Of a stretch of 64,000 nt of DNA, positions 32,649 to 43,027 are shown piece by piece. Every line of letters begins with the position of its first letter. The stretch's first letter is position 1. This DNA comes from Perkinsela sp. pyNocScin1 (Eukaryota; Euglenozoa; Kinetoplastea; Prokinetoplastida; Perkinselidae). Under the pieces are notes generated by a model that did no database searches, was not told where the DNA came from, and worked only from the letters and a program-made list of their open reading frames with translations. Made by a program: the position numbers and the translations under genes. Location: positions 1 through 64,000 of the forward strand of contig CAXHTR010000004.1 in NCBI GenBank assembly GCA_964019655.1, written 5' to 3'.

Positions 32649-32951
32649 GTCATATTGACGGCCGGACCCCTACTGGTGCTCCCATGTGTGTGAAAGGGTT
32701 CTCTGTTTGTGACAGCTTTGTGTTGTTTGTCACAGTTGGCGTGACAAGCAATCACAAGATTCACAAAGCGCGTGGGAGGGCGAAGTCACGATTGGTCTTA
32801 TGAGCCACAAAGGGTCTTTAGGTCTGCCTATCACTCCACTGATTGCGGAGATCTACATCGAATGCCCTGTAGCGCTCGAAGCGGCGCCACTTCTGGACTG
32901 GCGAATATGGAGTGAATACATTATGGCCTATCTACAAATTTTCTATAATCA

Positions 32952-33768
32952 ATGATGCGAAAACACAGTGACGAGCAGATTACAGCTGCTACGCCGCTTT
33001 TGATCACTTCGGGCTCGTCAACGCGAAAGACCCTCTGCAATTAAATGCAGAAATTTGCACAGAGTCTGATGGCATTAATTTTTATGACTCCCTTTTCCAC
33101 GGCCTTCGTGTAGAGGGCAAGAAGGTTTTTGTAGTTCGAACTGGGAGCTGTTTTATAGCCCTCAGGGCACTCGGTCTCGGTGCGACGAATGTGACAGCAG
33201 TGGAGTTCATCGAAGAACTCATCGAGGTCGCAAAGCGAGAGGTTGCTGACAAAAAGCTTGAGCAAAAAGCGACATTTTATACGCCGACTGATGCTGCAGC
33301 TGGCTGGCAGCCCGCAGAAATTGCTATTTATGAGTGTTTTCATACACTCTATCTATCAGACTGCTTCCTCGATACTATTGAGAGAAGTATTTCTCGCAAT
33401 ATTGTACTTCGAGAGACAGTTTTTCCGAGATTCTGTCGCTGCATGGGCTTGCTTGTTCAGTGCAGTGGGCTGACCGAGTCAGCAGAAAATCAATCAATCG
33501 ATCCGGGATTTCTAAATCACTTGGAAAACAGTGATGGCGCTATCCCAACCTCGAAATTTAATTTTGATATTAATCTTTTTCGCATGAGGACCCTGAGTGC
33601 ACCATTTAGCGTTTGTGAGGTGGATTTCACAGTGAGCGTAAATCTGCCTTTCATTATCATGACACAAATATTGTATCAATAAAGCGCACTGGCCGGATCG
33701 ACGCAGTCATTGTCTATTGGGAATCCCGAGATCTGGGGAATTCTTTTTATCTTCATGCCCGTGTGTGA
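32952..33768 (+). pseudogene. PRMT7-like protein arginine methyltransferase, frameshifted
   Basis: After ATGATGCGAAAACAC a shift leads into DYSCYAAFDHFGL, then VEGKKVFVVRTGSCFIALRA and LGATNVTAVEFIEEL. This is the SAM-binding motif I and post-I acidic residue of PRMTs, although the usual DxGxG core is degenerate (VRTGS). The double-E loop appears as IYECFHTLYLSDCFL with only one Glu. A stop at 33,680 is bypassed in another frame by RTGRIDAVIVYWESRDLG, the PRMT C-terminal strand. Catalysis is unlikely. The 33,415-33,833 part is repeated in inverse at 51.5-51.9 kb. Confidence 0.6.
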
Positions 33769-33833
33769 CTCGCACATGGGAGGGTAAAAGGATGACTGGT
33801 GTGATTGAACCACTATGACTGTGATTCATACGT
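33415..33833. repeat. Outer arm (left) of the 33-52 kb palindrome
   Basis: It matches the reverse complement of 51,474-51,902 with few differences, for example CTTCATGCCCGTGTGTGACT and its inverse. Confidence 0.88.
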
Positions 33834-34467
33834 CCACGTAGATGACGGCGTAAATGCAAAGGTTATCGTGAGGGTTTTTGTACTTTTCGGAACGTTTAAA
33901 TGCAGACTGGAAGTTTTGAGCCGCCGTGAAGGTTTTAGGAAATAGTGTGGAAATGCCTATCCGTCCGTTATGATTCATAGACTCGAATCCAAAAGAAGGG
34001 CACATAGGGTTTCTCGATGATAGTAGCATCACTTGCGATGACTCTCTCAACCGGCTAAAAGACAAGCGTAAGCCAATGACGCGTGCATAACCGATGGCAA
34101 TGAGGAAAGCGATGCCCCCTCGTATTAGAATGATCGCGGCCATGGCCGAATCCGGTGCAAAAGTGTGCTGCACTTGTAGGACATCTGGAATGGCGTACAT
34201 TACCACCGTCCTCAACCTGCTGCAACTCAGAACAAGGTTGACTGAGCGCTCTTTATTTTCTGCGTCCTTTTTGTTCTGATATGGTAAGTGATGAAGCGAT
34301 TCCCGAGGAGCTTGTCCTGGTGAGCACAACCAGAGTGAATTTCTTGCAAACAAGCTACGTAGATTTGCGCCCGTGTCGATCTTGATATGTGTTTCTCTTT
34401 TTCTTTTCACGGTCTTTTCCGTGCTGATAGAGAATCGATAAAGGTTGAGTGGCGAGCAGAAAGACAA
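33826..34467 (-). CDS. Hypothetical protein, 213 aa, one probable membrane helix
   Basis: The frame starts at an ATG and contains a hydrophobic segment (MAAIILIRGGIAFLIAIGYA). I recognise no family. It overlaps the edge of a palindrome arm and lies between PRMT fragments of the opposite strand, so it may be chance. Listed only because of its length. Confidence 0.22.
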   Translation of the reverse strand: MSFCSPLNLYRFSISTEKTVKRKRETHIKIDTGANLRSLFARNSLWLCSPGQAPRESLHHLPYQNKKDAENKERSVNLVLSCSRLRTVVMYAIPDVLQVQHTFAPDSAMAAIILIRGGIAFLIAIGYARVIGLRLSFSRLRESSQVMLLSSRNPMCPSFGFESMNHNGRIGISTLFPKTFTAAQNFQSAFKRSEKYKNPHDNLCIYAVIYVDV

Positions 34468-34563
34468 AAAGCAGAAAATCCTATGTCGCTAGAGAAGGTG
34501 ATGGAAGAAGGAAAAGAGGGCTCGAGATAGTGAGGTGCTGAGGACACCCACTCGAGCTGATCA

Positions 34564-34938
34564 TTGATGACTTCTGCATGGAATCTTTCATCATCTCCAA
34601 TGAGAACTCACCTAAGTAAATGGCGTGACAAATACTGGGCCTGCAGGGTACAGCTCATAAGAACAGTATACCACATCCACAATGGTACAGAGATAAAGCT
34701 CTTGCAACGAGTCAGTCAAGAAAAAGTCGAGTTTCCAATCGATTACGACATTCCCTTTCCGAGGCGGTTTATTCTTGATAACGCGGTAAATCTAAATGCA
34801 TTGATTCATGAGATTACACGTGCGGGGGCCGCCATTCTTACCATGCTATCCCATTTTTTCTTGATGGCGCGTCTGCATCGATTCTATCTTCTACACCATG
34901 GCTTCATACTCCAACAGTACATAGAACCTCTAATATAA
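34564..34938 (+). pseudogene. PRMT7-like C-terminal fragment
   Basis: The frame holds WNLSSSPMRTHLSKWRDKYW, matching the THW-loop region of PRMTs and the fragment at 50.0-50.4 kb (NLSSCPMRTHIRIWRDKH). It continues with strand-like KVEFPIDYDIPFPRRF and a hydrophobic stretch. The N-terminal catalytic half is missing at this locus. DNA at about 34,577-34,640 is the inverse of about 50,086-50,150. Confidence 0.5.
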
Positions 34939-35019
34939 TCTATATATATAATCTATATAATATGACCTCTACTGAGCTTTCGCTCACTTTCTCTTCTCTT
35001 TTGCACATTCTGCGACCCT

Positions 35020-35492
35020 AGCAGCCCAAGTATGATAGAAGCTGAAAGCTTCACTCAGCACGCTCTCCGCTTCGACCCCTTTTTATTGCTTTCGGGTAAG
35101 ACTCTTGTCGCCCCAGATATCGCAGCCGCTTCACTGTCTAGCCTTGGAGACTAACTCTTTCAAAAACGCTCTCTACGTCGTAAAGCTCTTTGAGCCCAAA
35201 TTTTTAATTCTTGATCTCAAGAGAGCGTGGGACGATAGAAAACACTGGCGAACCGCCGCAAAGAGAACGGAATGAATATGCAAGGCTGCACGAGCTTGTG
35301 CTACGGCAATCCGCAGTGGCGAATCATTGACGCGAGGCTTCTTGAAGGTTGATCATCACATGACAAAGACAGCGCGTGATCACTCTCTCGCCTCTGCACT
35401 GCATCAGTCAACGACAAAAGTCCATCCATGCAGTGCGCCATTCGGTAAGGCTTGCCCGCAAGCTGTGAATGTATGACTTGTTCAATTTCCTC
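35020..35492. repeat. Inverted repeat arm, partner 48,005-48,486
   Basis: The two segments are nearly identical in inverse orientation, for example CTGCATCAGTCAACGACAAA and its inverse. A conserved short frame (EEIEQVIHSQLAGKPYRMAH) lies in both, but its only support is this recent duplication. Confidence 0.92.
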
Positions 35493-35673
35493 TGAGCAAA
35501 ATATCCGGTAGCACAAATTCTTTGATTTTTATAGAGCCAAGGTAACGGTGTCTCATCTGCAATCTTAATTCAGAGCTCATGTGAATAAAGGGAACATAAG
35601 GGAAAAGTCTTTTTCTGCCACCCACGAATGATGCAATTAACACTTAGAATCTTTTGAAGATGAATGCATTACT

Positions 35674-36146
35674 CAAGCCAGCAAAGGCATATAATCTTCA
35701 ATAGCGCATCGTAGCGAGGCTTTCGGGACATATGACCATTCAACGGTAACGGCTATCAGGTGTCTATATGGATACAGGCCCGGATTGTCTAGAGCACTGG
35801 TTGAGTGTGGTGCACGGTGGTTATCTACACGATCGAGCAGCTGATGTGCATGAAAAGAAATAAATGAAATTCAAAAACAAGTGTCGAGAGTGCACTTAGC
35901 AGTACAAAAGAAATCTAGCTACGCAATCATTAATTTCATATGTTTACGCCAGTATGATAAATGTTGGCGTGTACTTTGCAAGTCGGAAAAGGGCAAAGAA
36001 CGAGAAGATGACATCAAAACCCAGAAGTGTCCACACCAGAACAAAAGCAGGGGTGGAGCACGTAACAGGGTTTGTGTCAGAATGAAAGAGTGCAGGTACC
36101 GAAGGCGCGGATGGTCCAGACGCAGGTGGCACAGGCTCGGTGTGCG
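35674..36146 (-). repeat. Interspersed module copy 2; inverted partner at 44,697-45,248
   Basis: It contains the membrane-tail end of the family plus its 3' flank (GGATTGTCTAGAGCA, CTTAGCAGTACAAAAGAAA), in inverse orientation to 44.7-45.25 kb. Confidence 0.85.
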
Positions 36147-36902
36147 CACAAGGCACGGCGGCAACAATGGGGTCAGTAGCCGTTGACGGCGAGGATGCGG
36201 GTGCTGAAAACACGGTTCGCAAAGCGTGTTGAGCAGTGGCCAGTGTCTCTTCTGTGATAAGGGGATGGCATCCGGTGTCTTGTCTGCAAGGGCCCCCAGC
36301 TAATTCTTGCAGCTTCTTGGCAATCTCTTGATTATGCTTCTTCAAGAGCAGATAGCGCAAGTACGCTTCCTTTTCCGCGCGGGTCTCTTGACTCATTTTG
36401 CGCGTGACGCGTACGCGAGATCGTGAGCGTGCACGGATGCTGGGAGGAGTGGGTGTTGCGGGGGCGGCGGAAGCACCACAGGCAGAGGCGAGAGCAGGAA
36501 CACCGAGGGCAGATTCGTTTCCGAGGGCAGCTGTCGGCGCGGCGACGAGTGGCGAGGGTGCGGGTGGCGTACGGGTCTGCTCCAGCACAAGCGGGGAGGG
36601 CACAGTCGGTGTGGATTTGGGCTCGCCGACGAGTGGTGAAGGTGCGGCTTCCGTCGACTGGCCTGGGTCTGCGGCTGTGATGGAGATGCTTGGTGTTGAA
36701 GCCACTGGGGCAACATCTGTCTTCTCATCAGGCTTTGCCTCACTGAAATTTACTTTCCCGGGGGCTCATGGAGCTGATTCGGGTCATTGTCGCGCGCAGC
36801 GTTGCTGAAGCCAAAGCCGGTCGGCGCATTCGGCTTTGGCATGCTTCCCGATTTCTTGAGGCCGAGTGAGCGGTTTTCGCCCACCGGTTCGGCGCGAGCC
36901 AT
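35944..36902 (-). pseudogene. FG-motif, Pro-rich protein with C-terminal membrane tail, frameshifted
   Basis: MARAEPVGENRSLGLKKSG and MPKPNAPTGFGFSN (from 36,902) match the N-terminal region of the 41-kb protein. One base is missing near 36,752 relative to that gene, and the frame resumes as DEKTDVAPVASTPSISITAA. Pro/Ser/Thr-rich repeats of PSPLV type follow, then a basic RARSRSRVRVTRK, a coiled coil (EKEAYLRYLLLKKHNQEIAK) and a hydrophobic tail (AFVLVWTLLGFDVIFSFFAL). It is the longest member with the tail. A tail-anchored membrane protein, perhaps of the nuclear envelope, is inference only. Confidence 0.6.
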
Positions 36903-36983
36903 GCGCCTAAAAAAACGCAGAATGCGCTGTTTTAAAGACTTTTTAGTCGCCTTTTTCATTTGGAAAATTCTTGAAAGTGACAA

Positions 36984-37589
36984 TTTACTTGCAGCTTTCT
37001 TTCTATTTTTTTTAGAAAAATTCGCTGCACTTAAAGCACAGTATCATTTCTATATTTAACATCATAACGCCACCACAAATGAATGACCAACGACGAAAAT
37101 TATCGATGCATGAGGCAAATAGTGACCGTAATGTTCGGAACCATGGCCTTTCCCCCGCATAGTGCTTAGTCATGCGCTGCTTCACTGGTGAAAGTTTCCA
37201 AAGCTCTCTCATATTGACTTCAGGGCCGTTACGGCCCCGGGCCCGCCTGCGTCGCTGTGCCTTTCCGTCATTGCAGGAATTGAACGCGCTGGGCTACGCC
37301 TGTCGCTTGGCCCAAGGTTTTTACCCCTCTTCTCTTCTGCCCTCACTGAAGCCTATGGGCCCAGTCTGAGAATCACTGATACGTGAACAGAACTGTTTTC
37401 CGCGTGCGCAAACCAAACCATTGAGGACATGGAGAACTTAAGTTAACATGATGCAATGAATGTTGTGATTTTCATTGGGAAAAATAAAATGTTGCATTCA
37501 GAGCGCTACTGTGAGTATGGCTTTATTGCATTTGACTCGTGCCGAAAAGCGTTGCAATGTAAGCGCAATTTTTCAATTTTCAAAAAACA
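36984..37589. other. Unassigned spacer
   Basis: I see no supported gene. A GC-rich block, GGCCGTTACGGCCCCGGGCC, near 37,230 stands out from its AT-rich surroundings. Confidence 0.4.
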
Positions 37590-37681
37590 AGCATCGACTA
37601 CGTACTTAGCGGAAGAGAAGAGCTCTAGCTACGCGATTGGTGCTTTCATATTTTAACGCCAGTATCATAAATGTCGGTGTG

Positions 37682-38416
37682 TAAAGTCCGTTTCATCTCC
37701 AAGTGATCACTTTTGATTTTTTTTAGAAATCGAATTTTCGGTCGCCCATACCATGCACCGACATTTTTTTACGAGATCTCTCGAAAAATGCAGTCAGAAT
37801 TTGCAGGAAAAGTCGGCAATGATTCGAATCTGGAAAATTCGCCTCCCAAAAAGCCTATGGAAGCATCAAAAAGCTCAACGAAGGCAAACCAGAAAGCGAG
37901 CGGATCAAACCCATCATTGTCCAAGATGGAGCACCAGCGCTCAAAAGCAAGGAGGTGAAAGCGTTCATCCGTGACCACGGCTTCGAAGTTTTGGAAGACT
38001 GGCCTGGGTACAGCCCAGATTTCAACTGCATTGAAAACTGCTGGGGGCTGGCCAAAAGGGATCTCCATAAAGAGCTCATTCAAGACAAGAGCAACACCGC
38101 CGCCAACAAAAAGCGACTCTGGGAACTTGCTCGAGACTACTTCAACTCTCTCGATAACTCCTATATCCAAAGCCTTATCGATAGCTTCGAAACTCGCTTG
38201 AGAATCGCTCGAGAAAATGGGGGCGATGACACTGGATACTACTTGGTTTCCTTCGTCAGCGTGAAAATATGAAAAAATTGAATTACTTTTCCTAGAATTA
38301 TAACCGCGCGCATAACTTTTCGCTCGGCGAGTTTGGCCGAAATCCGATGAGTTTTTGACCCTATTCGATTTTCATCAAAAATCAAATGTGCTCACTAGAG
38401 GCTGAAACGGACTTTA
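37682..38416 (+). mobile_element. Deleted Tc1/mariner element, 731 bp, with TA duplication
   Basis: The element is 37,684-38,414 with TA at 37,682-37,683 and 38,415-38,416. The ends are inverse: AAGTCCGTTTCATCTCC versus AAGTCCGTTTCAGCCTC, with similarity over about 37 bp. It carries the first 25 or so codons and the C-terminal third of a transposase related to, but distinct from, the 19-kb copy. It is non-autonomous and MITE-like. It lies inside a copy of an interspersed repeat whose empty counterpart is at 30,792. Confidence 0.93.
37788..38272 (+). pseudogene. Internally deleted mariner transposase
   Basis: MQSEFAGKVGNDSNLENSPP resembles the start of the 19-kb transposase. After a deletion of roughly 260 codons, out of frame, comes KKLNEGKPESERIKPIIVQD, then YSPDFNCIENCWGLAKRDL and the C-terminal helix region. 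The spacing between the second Asp and the Glu is again 35 residues. The first catalytic Asp is deleted, so no active enzyme can be made. Confidence 0.9.
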
Positions 38417-38490
38417 TTGGGGAAGCAATACTTTGCAAGTCTGAGGTTACAAAAAACCAGAATTGACATTAAAACCGAGAAGTTTTCACA

Positions 38491-38706
38491 TCAAAACAAT
38501 CGCTGCTGAGCATTCGGAAAAGGGCTGACGAGGTCATCTAGTGCTGCTGCAATCGCTGATCGCAGTTTCTCAGCGTTACGCTCTTTATTCTCCTTGTAAA
38601 GAAGAAAGTGAAGGTGGTGATCCTTTTCCTTGCGGGTGCTCACGGATATGTTGTGCACGAGGTGCACAAGATTGCAAAGGTCTGCAGTCTCAAGAGCTTC
38701 AGCCAC
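38491..38706 (-). pseudogene. Fragment of the membrane-tailed family (helical part)
   Basis: MAEALETADLCNLVHLVHN then SVSTRKEKDHHLHFLLYKEN match the helical N-terminal part of the 30.2-kb frame (HNMAVSTRKDREHHLDF). IAAALDDLVSPFPNAQQRL also aligns. It has no proline-rich part or membrane tail and is partly duplicated in inverse at 44.15-44.27 kb. Confidence 0.55.
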
Positions 38707-39036
38707 CTCTTAAGCTGAAAGCTAGGTTTACGATTGGTGATTGATTAGAATAAAACGTGTTAAGATATACTATATGTTGTTGCAACTTTTTAACCTTAGC
38801 TACCAGCACGCTAAATCTCAGGCCATGCATTGTAAGTGACAGAATTCATTTCGCAAGAGTTTTAGCAAACAAATGAATGCTTATCATGAAGATGGTGTAA
38901 CCGGACAGACAATACAGTAGCTGCATCTCGAGCGCTTCGTCAGCTCGCGTACAGCCTCATATAAGGTCTTGCAGTAGACTGATATGCTCGCTGAAGAGCG
39001 AATCCTATCCGGAACCATCGAAAACGGCCATTTTAT
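38597..39036. repeat. Inner palindrome arm, 440 bp, partner 43,833-44,272
   Basis: It matches the exact inverse of 43,833-44,272 wherever I compared bases, for example AGGTCTTGCAGTAGACTGAT. Both arms are 440 bp, with sharp borders TTTA on one side and ATGGCC on the other. No target duplication is seen at the outer borders. Confidence 0.93.
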
Positions 39037-41026
39037 CCGTTATGTATCCGTTTATCTCCCGTCATTATCGTGCACACTCGCTATGCTACTATCAGGCCTC
39101 GTGGTGCATTGAAAAATAAATGAAGAAAACTTACAACACCGTGCTGCTCATATCATCATGAACAAATCTTTTCTACAATAAATTGCACATCTTATTATTT
39201 GTGAGAGTTGTTTCCGGGTGTTCCAGAGGCGATGAACAAAATAAAGCAAGGTCCACAGGAATGCAGAGCGATAAACTCGTATTGGATTAGCGTCCCGCAG
39301 TAAATCGCTTTAATCAATGAAGAGGCATAAGTATGAGAAACTTATATTACTTCGATTTGGTACGGGATCGCTCTCGAACTTACGGCTCTTCTACTAATAC
39401 TTTGGCTCGAAGACTCAGCGGAGATCTTTTTTATTATCGTCAGCAAAAGATCGTTTTTGGTCATTGGAGACGAAAAAATACAACCACAAAAGAGATCTTC
39501 TAATTCTGCGTTCGCCTTCACTTAATAAAAAAACTCCCGGTCTTAATCAGATTAAGGGCAACATTGCCGACATTGCTATGTTATCTACATCGAGACAAGC
39601 TTCTAAACGCCTCTGAGGTAAAGTGCATGCTAAAATTTTAAAGAACATGGTGCATCTGGGTAACAGTTAACGTTAGACGAATTACTTTACTTAAAAAATC
39701 ACCACATACTTTACAACTGAAATCTCCAAATGATGCAGCATGCATTTCTCTTGGCTTATTTTTTTATTGTCAAGAATTCCAAGAGTCTGAAATTTACGAC
39801 ATTGAATCCAGATCAGAAAAAATTCATCGGTTCATGTCGTTCTGATAACCTGGATCAACCGTGTGAGCTTGCAAAAAAAAATCAATTTTTTGTGATCTTG
39901 CAAAACCTTGTGTGATCTTGCAAAGAGCTACAAGATCACACAGAATTTCACTCTGCAAGATCACACAGTGCGTCCAGCATAGCCCCATTTATTTAACACA
40001 CCAACGAAGAAATTTTTCGCTTAACAGCCGAAATTTTGAGATACAGAGAAAGACTTGTTTGTAAAAGTGTTGAATCCTTGGAGGAAAAATTTTTCAGCGT
40101 TTGCAGGATTACTCACGGGATTTAACTCTCTCAATCACCATTGAAATCGGTGTCAGCCACGCAACACTAGAGGACGGTATCAAAGCCGATATAATTTCAT
40201 TATATCACCGCATTTTATCGTCGACTGAGCTTTTCAAGAAGTGATTTTTTCAACCTAGAGTTTCGTCTTCAGGCGGCATGAAATTACCCGTCGATGGAGC
40301 ACAATTTTCGATCATAGCGTGGAATTCCTATTATAATTACAGGTGATTTTCAAGATGAGCAGTAAGATCAAAAAAATAGCGCAGCGAAAATTAGGGCCTG
40401 GTCGGCATTATTTTGAACCTGGTCGGAAACAGGTGCACGGTTCAGTAGTTTCGGTCGGTCAATAGATACCACCCAGTGCAAGTTACTCTTATTAAGAAAG
40501 TCGCCTCATAATTACTGGTGAAATGCCGAAAATCAAGCATGAATTTCAGATAGCTTCGCTCTCGTGTTTATTTCATTTAAGTGATGGATGACATGAGTCT
40601 CAAATTTCCGAGGACTTGTGAGTGCTTATCAGTATAGTAAATATTCCAAGAAAAGCTGATGAAGTCCTCGTTGATCAACGTAGCTGACGTTGTTTCAAAA
40701 CTAGCAATTTTTATGTATCTTTTGTGAGAATGAGCTTCTTACGACTCATTGTTGTTCCTTCATTATTAGTTCCTTTGTATGAGCCAATTATGTACCAAGC
40801 TGATCAGTGGCTCTGATTTTGGTAAGCTTACTGTCTAAATTCAATTAGCAAGTGGAAGGGGAATTCGAAGAGGCATTAAGCTGAGATGCATATCTAATTT
40901 GTAAGCAGCAAAGTATTTATTTCAAGTAGCAACTTTGACCCGTGCTATAAACCTTCAGGTTTCAAGATTATCTGTGTGCACGTTGTGCAAGCAAAAAATC
41001 GACTAAAGCCCTGGGTATATCCTAAG
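39037..41026. other. AT-rich spacer in the palindrome centre
   Basis: No gene is supported over 2 kb. It holds the TGTGATCTTGCA cluster (39,891-39,967) and a perfect GATATAAT-TTC-ATTATATC palindrome at 40,188-40,206. Confidence 0.5.
39891..39967. repeat. Cluster of four TGTGATCTTGCA motifs, two direct and two inverted
   Basis: Direct copies are at 39,891 and 39,909. Inverse copies (CAAGATCACACA and TGCAAGATCACACA) are at 39,931 and 39,954. The middle pair can form a 12-bp hairpin with a 10-base loop. A diverged copy, TGTGAGCTTGCA, lies at about 39,862. It could be a protein-binding cluster; function is unknown. Confidence 0.85.
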
Positions 41027-41068
41027 GTATGTCGAAAACTTTTATATTTAATCTTTTTCTACTATGAG
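41027..41068 (+). other. Candidate 42-bp intron in the 5' leader of the FG-like gene
   Basis: A strong donor, AAG/GTATGT, is followed by TTTAATCTTTTTCTACT and an AG directly before AATGCTCG. Removing it leaves the start codon at 41,070. There are no transcripts to confirm it. Confidence 0.35.
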
Positions 41069-41069
41069 A

Positions 41070-42557
41070 ATGCTCGATTCTCGGGGATATCATCCCTTCC
41101 GTTCGGGTGGCGCAAGCCCACTCCTCCAGTTGCTTCAGAAGGAGCTAGAGGCAAAAGTGGGCCCGCTCAGCCTTGACTCGTCTAGTGAAGCACCGCGGAC
41201 CGAGCTAGAGAAGGAGACGCCAAAAGAACCGACAGTACCTGCGCTCGAACTCAAAAAAGCTGAGACTATGCCAAAGCCAAGTGCGCCGACTGGTTTTGGC
41301 TTAAGCAACTCCCCACGCGATAATGACCCGAATCAGTTCCAGAAACTCCTCGGGAAAGCAAATAGTAGTGACACAAAGCCTGCTGAGAAGACAGATGTTG
41401 CCCGAGTGGCTTCAACGCAAAGCATCTCCATCACAGCCGCAGACCCAAGCCAACTCGAGTGGCGGTGCGCAAAGTGCAACAAAGTTAAAGACCTGCACGG
41501 GGACCATGTAAAGGGCAAAACAATCGTTCGCGATGACTGCTCGTCATGCGCAACGAAGCGCAAGTTCCGGCTTCGGGCGAGGGTCCAGACTGAAGCGCCA
41601 GTGCAAGTCATAGGCAACACGCCAAAGCCAGAGGCTCCGAGGCCGATGCAAGCCCCACTCAGCTCGAGCACTCCGGCGGCCACAGAGGCAAAGCCAGTCT
41701 TCGGCGCAAGCACCGAAAATCCCTTTTCGAAGCTGGTCCAGGAGGAAAAAGCGAGGCCGACAGAGAAACCGAATCCCTTTTCGATGCTTATCGAAGGACA
41801 GGGCGAAAAGTCCAAAGCAAACACGTTCAGCCTTGGCTCGAGCACATCGACTCAGACGCCAGAGAATCCTTTCACAAAGGCCTTGCAGGCACAGGAGGCG
41901 AAGCCGAATCCTTTTAGCCTCAAGGCCGAGTCGAGCTCTGCCACCCTCGCAACGACACAGGAGCAGTCGAAAAAGCCTATGGAGGAGAGGGCAGAGCCTA
42001 AACTACAAACAGTTGAGTCAACAGAAAAGGCGGAGGCTCCTCGCCCGAACCACGCCGACAGCAGTGAGCCCTGGCGACAAGCTCGTCCAACTCTGAACTG
42101 CCACCTCGAGCCCATCGAGACCACTTTTACGCTGCCGCCTGACTTTGACCCGTTCGCCACTGGCAAGGGCGAGAAGCATGCCATCGGCAACCCACACTTC
42201 ATCAGCACTGAGCTGGCAAAGTCCGTGCAAGCAGCACCCCGCGTCGAGCGCGCTGCTGTGCAGGAGATACCGCGAGTGGCTCCACAAGAGAACCTCGCCC
42301 TGGCAGCAAAAGTCAAAACTCTCGAGGGTGAAAAGAAAGCGCGTGAGGACAAAATGCACTCCATGGAGACAAAAATGCGCGCAATGGAGAAAAAAATGCA
42401 GAAATTGCACCTCCGGTATGAGCTCCAGCAAGAGCAGATGGACAAGCTTTTTGCGAAGCACGTAGGAGCTGCGCAGGAGGCCGAAACGAATATGTGCTGT
42501 ATCGTTGACCAGGTCGACCAGCTCGTCGCGCTGGTCAACAGGCTGGCCATGTGCTGA
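41070..42557 (+). CDS. FG/NPF-motif zinc-finger coiled-coil protein, possible nucleoporin-like, about 495 aa
   Basis: The start is MLDSRGYHPF (an ATG two codons upstream is possible). Features in order are: a low-complexity Ser/Glu/Pro region; GFGLSN near residue 78; a four-Cys zinc module at residues about 130-165 (LEWRCAKCNKVKDLHG, later DDCSSCATKRKF), which recalls RanBP2 fingers at its start but has a longer loop; VFGAS; four NPF motifs (NPFSKL, NPFSML, NPFTKAL, NPFSLK); and a C-terminal coiled coil (KMHSMETKMRAMEKKMQKLH). Phe-rich motifs plus Zn finger plus coiled coil fit an FG nucleoporin; NPF motifs alternatively bind EH domains. It is intact and sits in the palindrome spacer. Confidence 0.7.
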   Translation: MLDSRGYHPFRSGGASPLLQLLQKELEAKVGPLSLDSSSEAPRTELEKETPKEPTVPALELKKAETMPKPSAPTGFGLSNSPRDNDPNQFQKLLGKANSSDTKPAEKTDVARVASTQSISITAADPSQLEWRCAKCNKVKDLHGDHVKGKTIVRDDCSSCATKRKFRLRARVQTEAPVQVIGNTPKPEAPRPMQAPLSSSTPAATEAKPVFGASTENPFSKLVQEEKARPTEKPNPFSMLIEGQGEKSKANTFSLGSSTSTQTPENPFTKALQAQEAKPNPFSLKAESSSATLATTQEQSKKPMEERAEPKLQTVESTEKAEAPRPNHADSSEPWRQARPTLNCHLEPIETTFTLPPDFDPFATGKGEKHAIGNPHFISTELAKSVQAAPRVERAAVQEIPRVAPQENLALAAKVKTLEGEKKAREDKMHSMETKMRAMEKKMQKLHLRYELQQEQMDKLFAKHVGAAQEAETNMCCIVDQVDQLVALVNRLAMC

Positions 42558-42978
42558 TAATTCTGTTCCTTGCAATGGAATCCCCAGACATTTATATTCA
42601 AAAAATCTACTGACATGGATCTCGCGAATTAGATACGCAGATTCGAGCCCAAGTCGGTGTTTTTACATGTAATTTTACTCTTTTCCCTGTACGAATTCAA
42701 CATGCAGCATTCATTTTCGCCCCGAAGCCACTTCGCGAGTTAATTTTGTCAGTAAGGCGTAGGAGCTCAAAGCAGTGCCAATGGACGAAAAAAGGTTTCC
42801 CTCCGTGCACAGCAAGCGGTGGCGTGTTCTCGAGGTATGTGTCTCTCTGCCGGTGAATTCCTCAGTTGAAGTTGACAGCGACGCATCGAGTGATGATGAA
42901 GGCGAAGCACATCCACAGCCGAGTAGCAACTTTCCGACAGCTTAACTTCAAACTGCGCTCATCCAGGCACTGCAGTTC

Positions 42979-43027
<49 letters not shown>

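Larger units (their letters stand above)
37590..38540 (-). repeat. Interspersed module copy 3, split by a mariner
   Basis: TAGCTACGCGATTGGTG to GTCGGTGTG lies left of the mariner and TTGGGGAAGCAATACTTTGC onward lies right of it. Together they reconstitute the module seen intact at 30.8 kb and 44.9 kb. Confidence 0.82.

Noticed and set aside
33826-34467. A confident 213-residue membrane protein
   Set aside because: No family match, and it overlaps decayed repeats; kept only as a low-confidence feature.
35301-35516. A conserved 71-residue protein shared with 47,969-48,193
   Set aside because: Conservation is explained by the near-identical inverted DNA repeat; there is no independent sign of coding.
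42981-43025. Coding Glu-Arg repeats across the GA run
   Set aside because: It is a plain microsatellite with no coding frame continuing meaningfully on either side.
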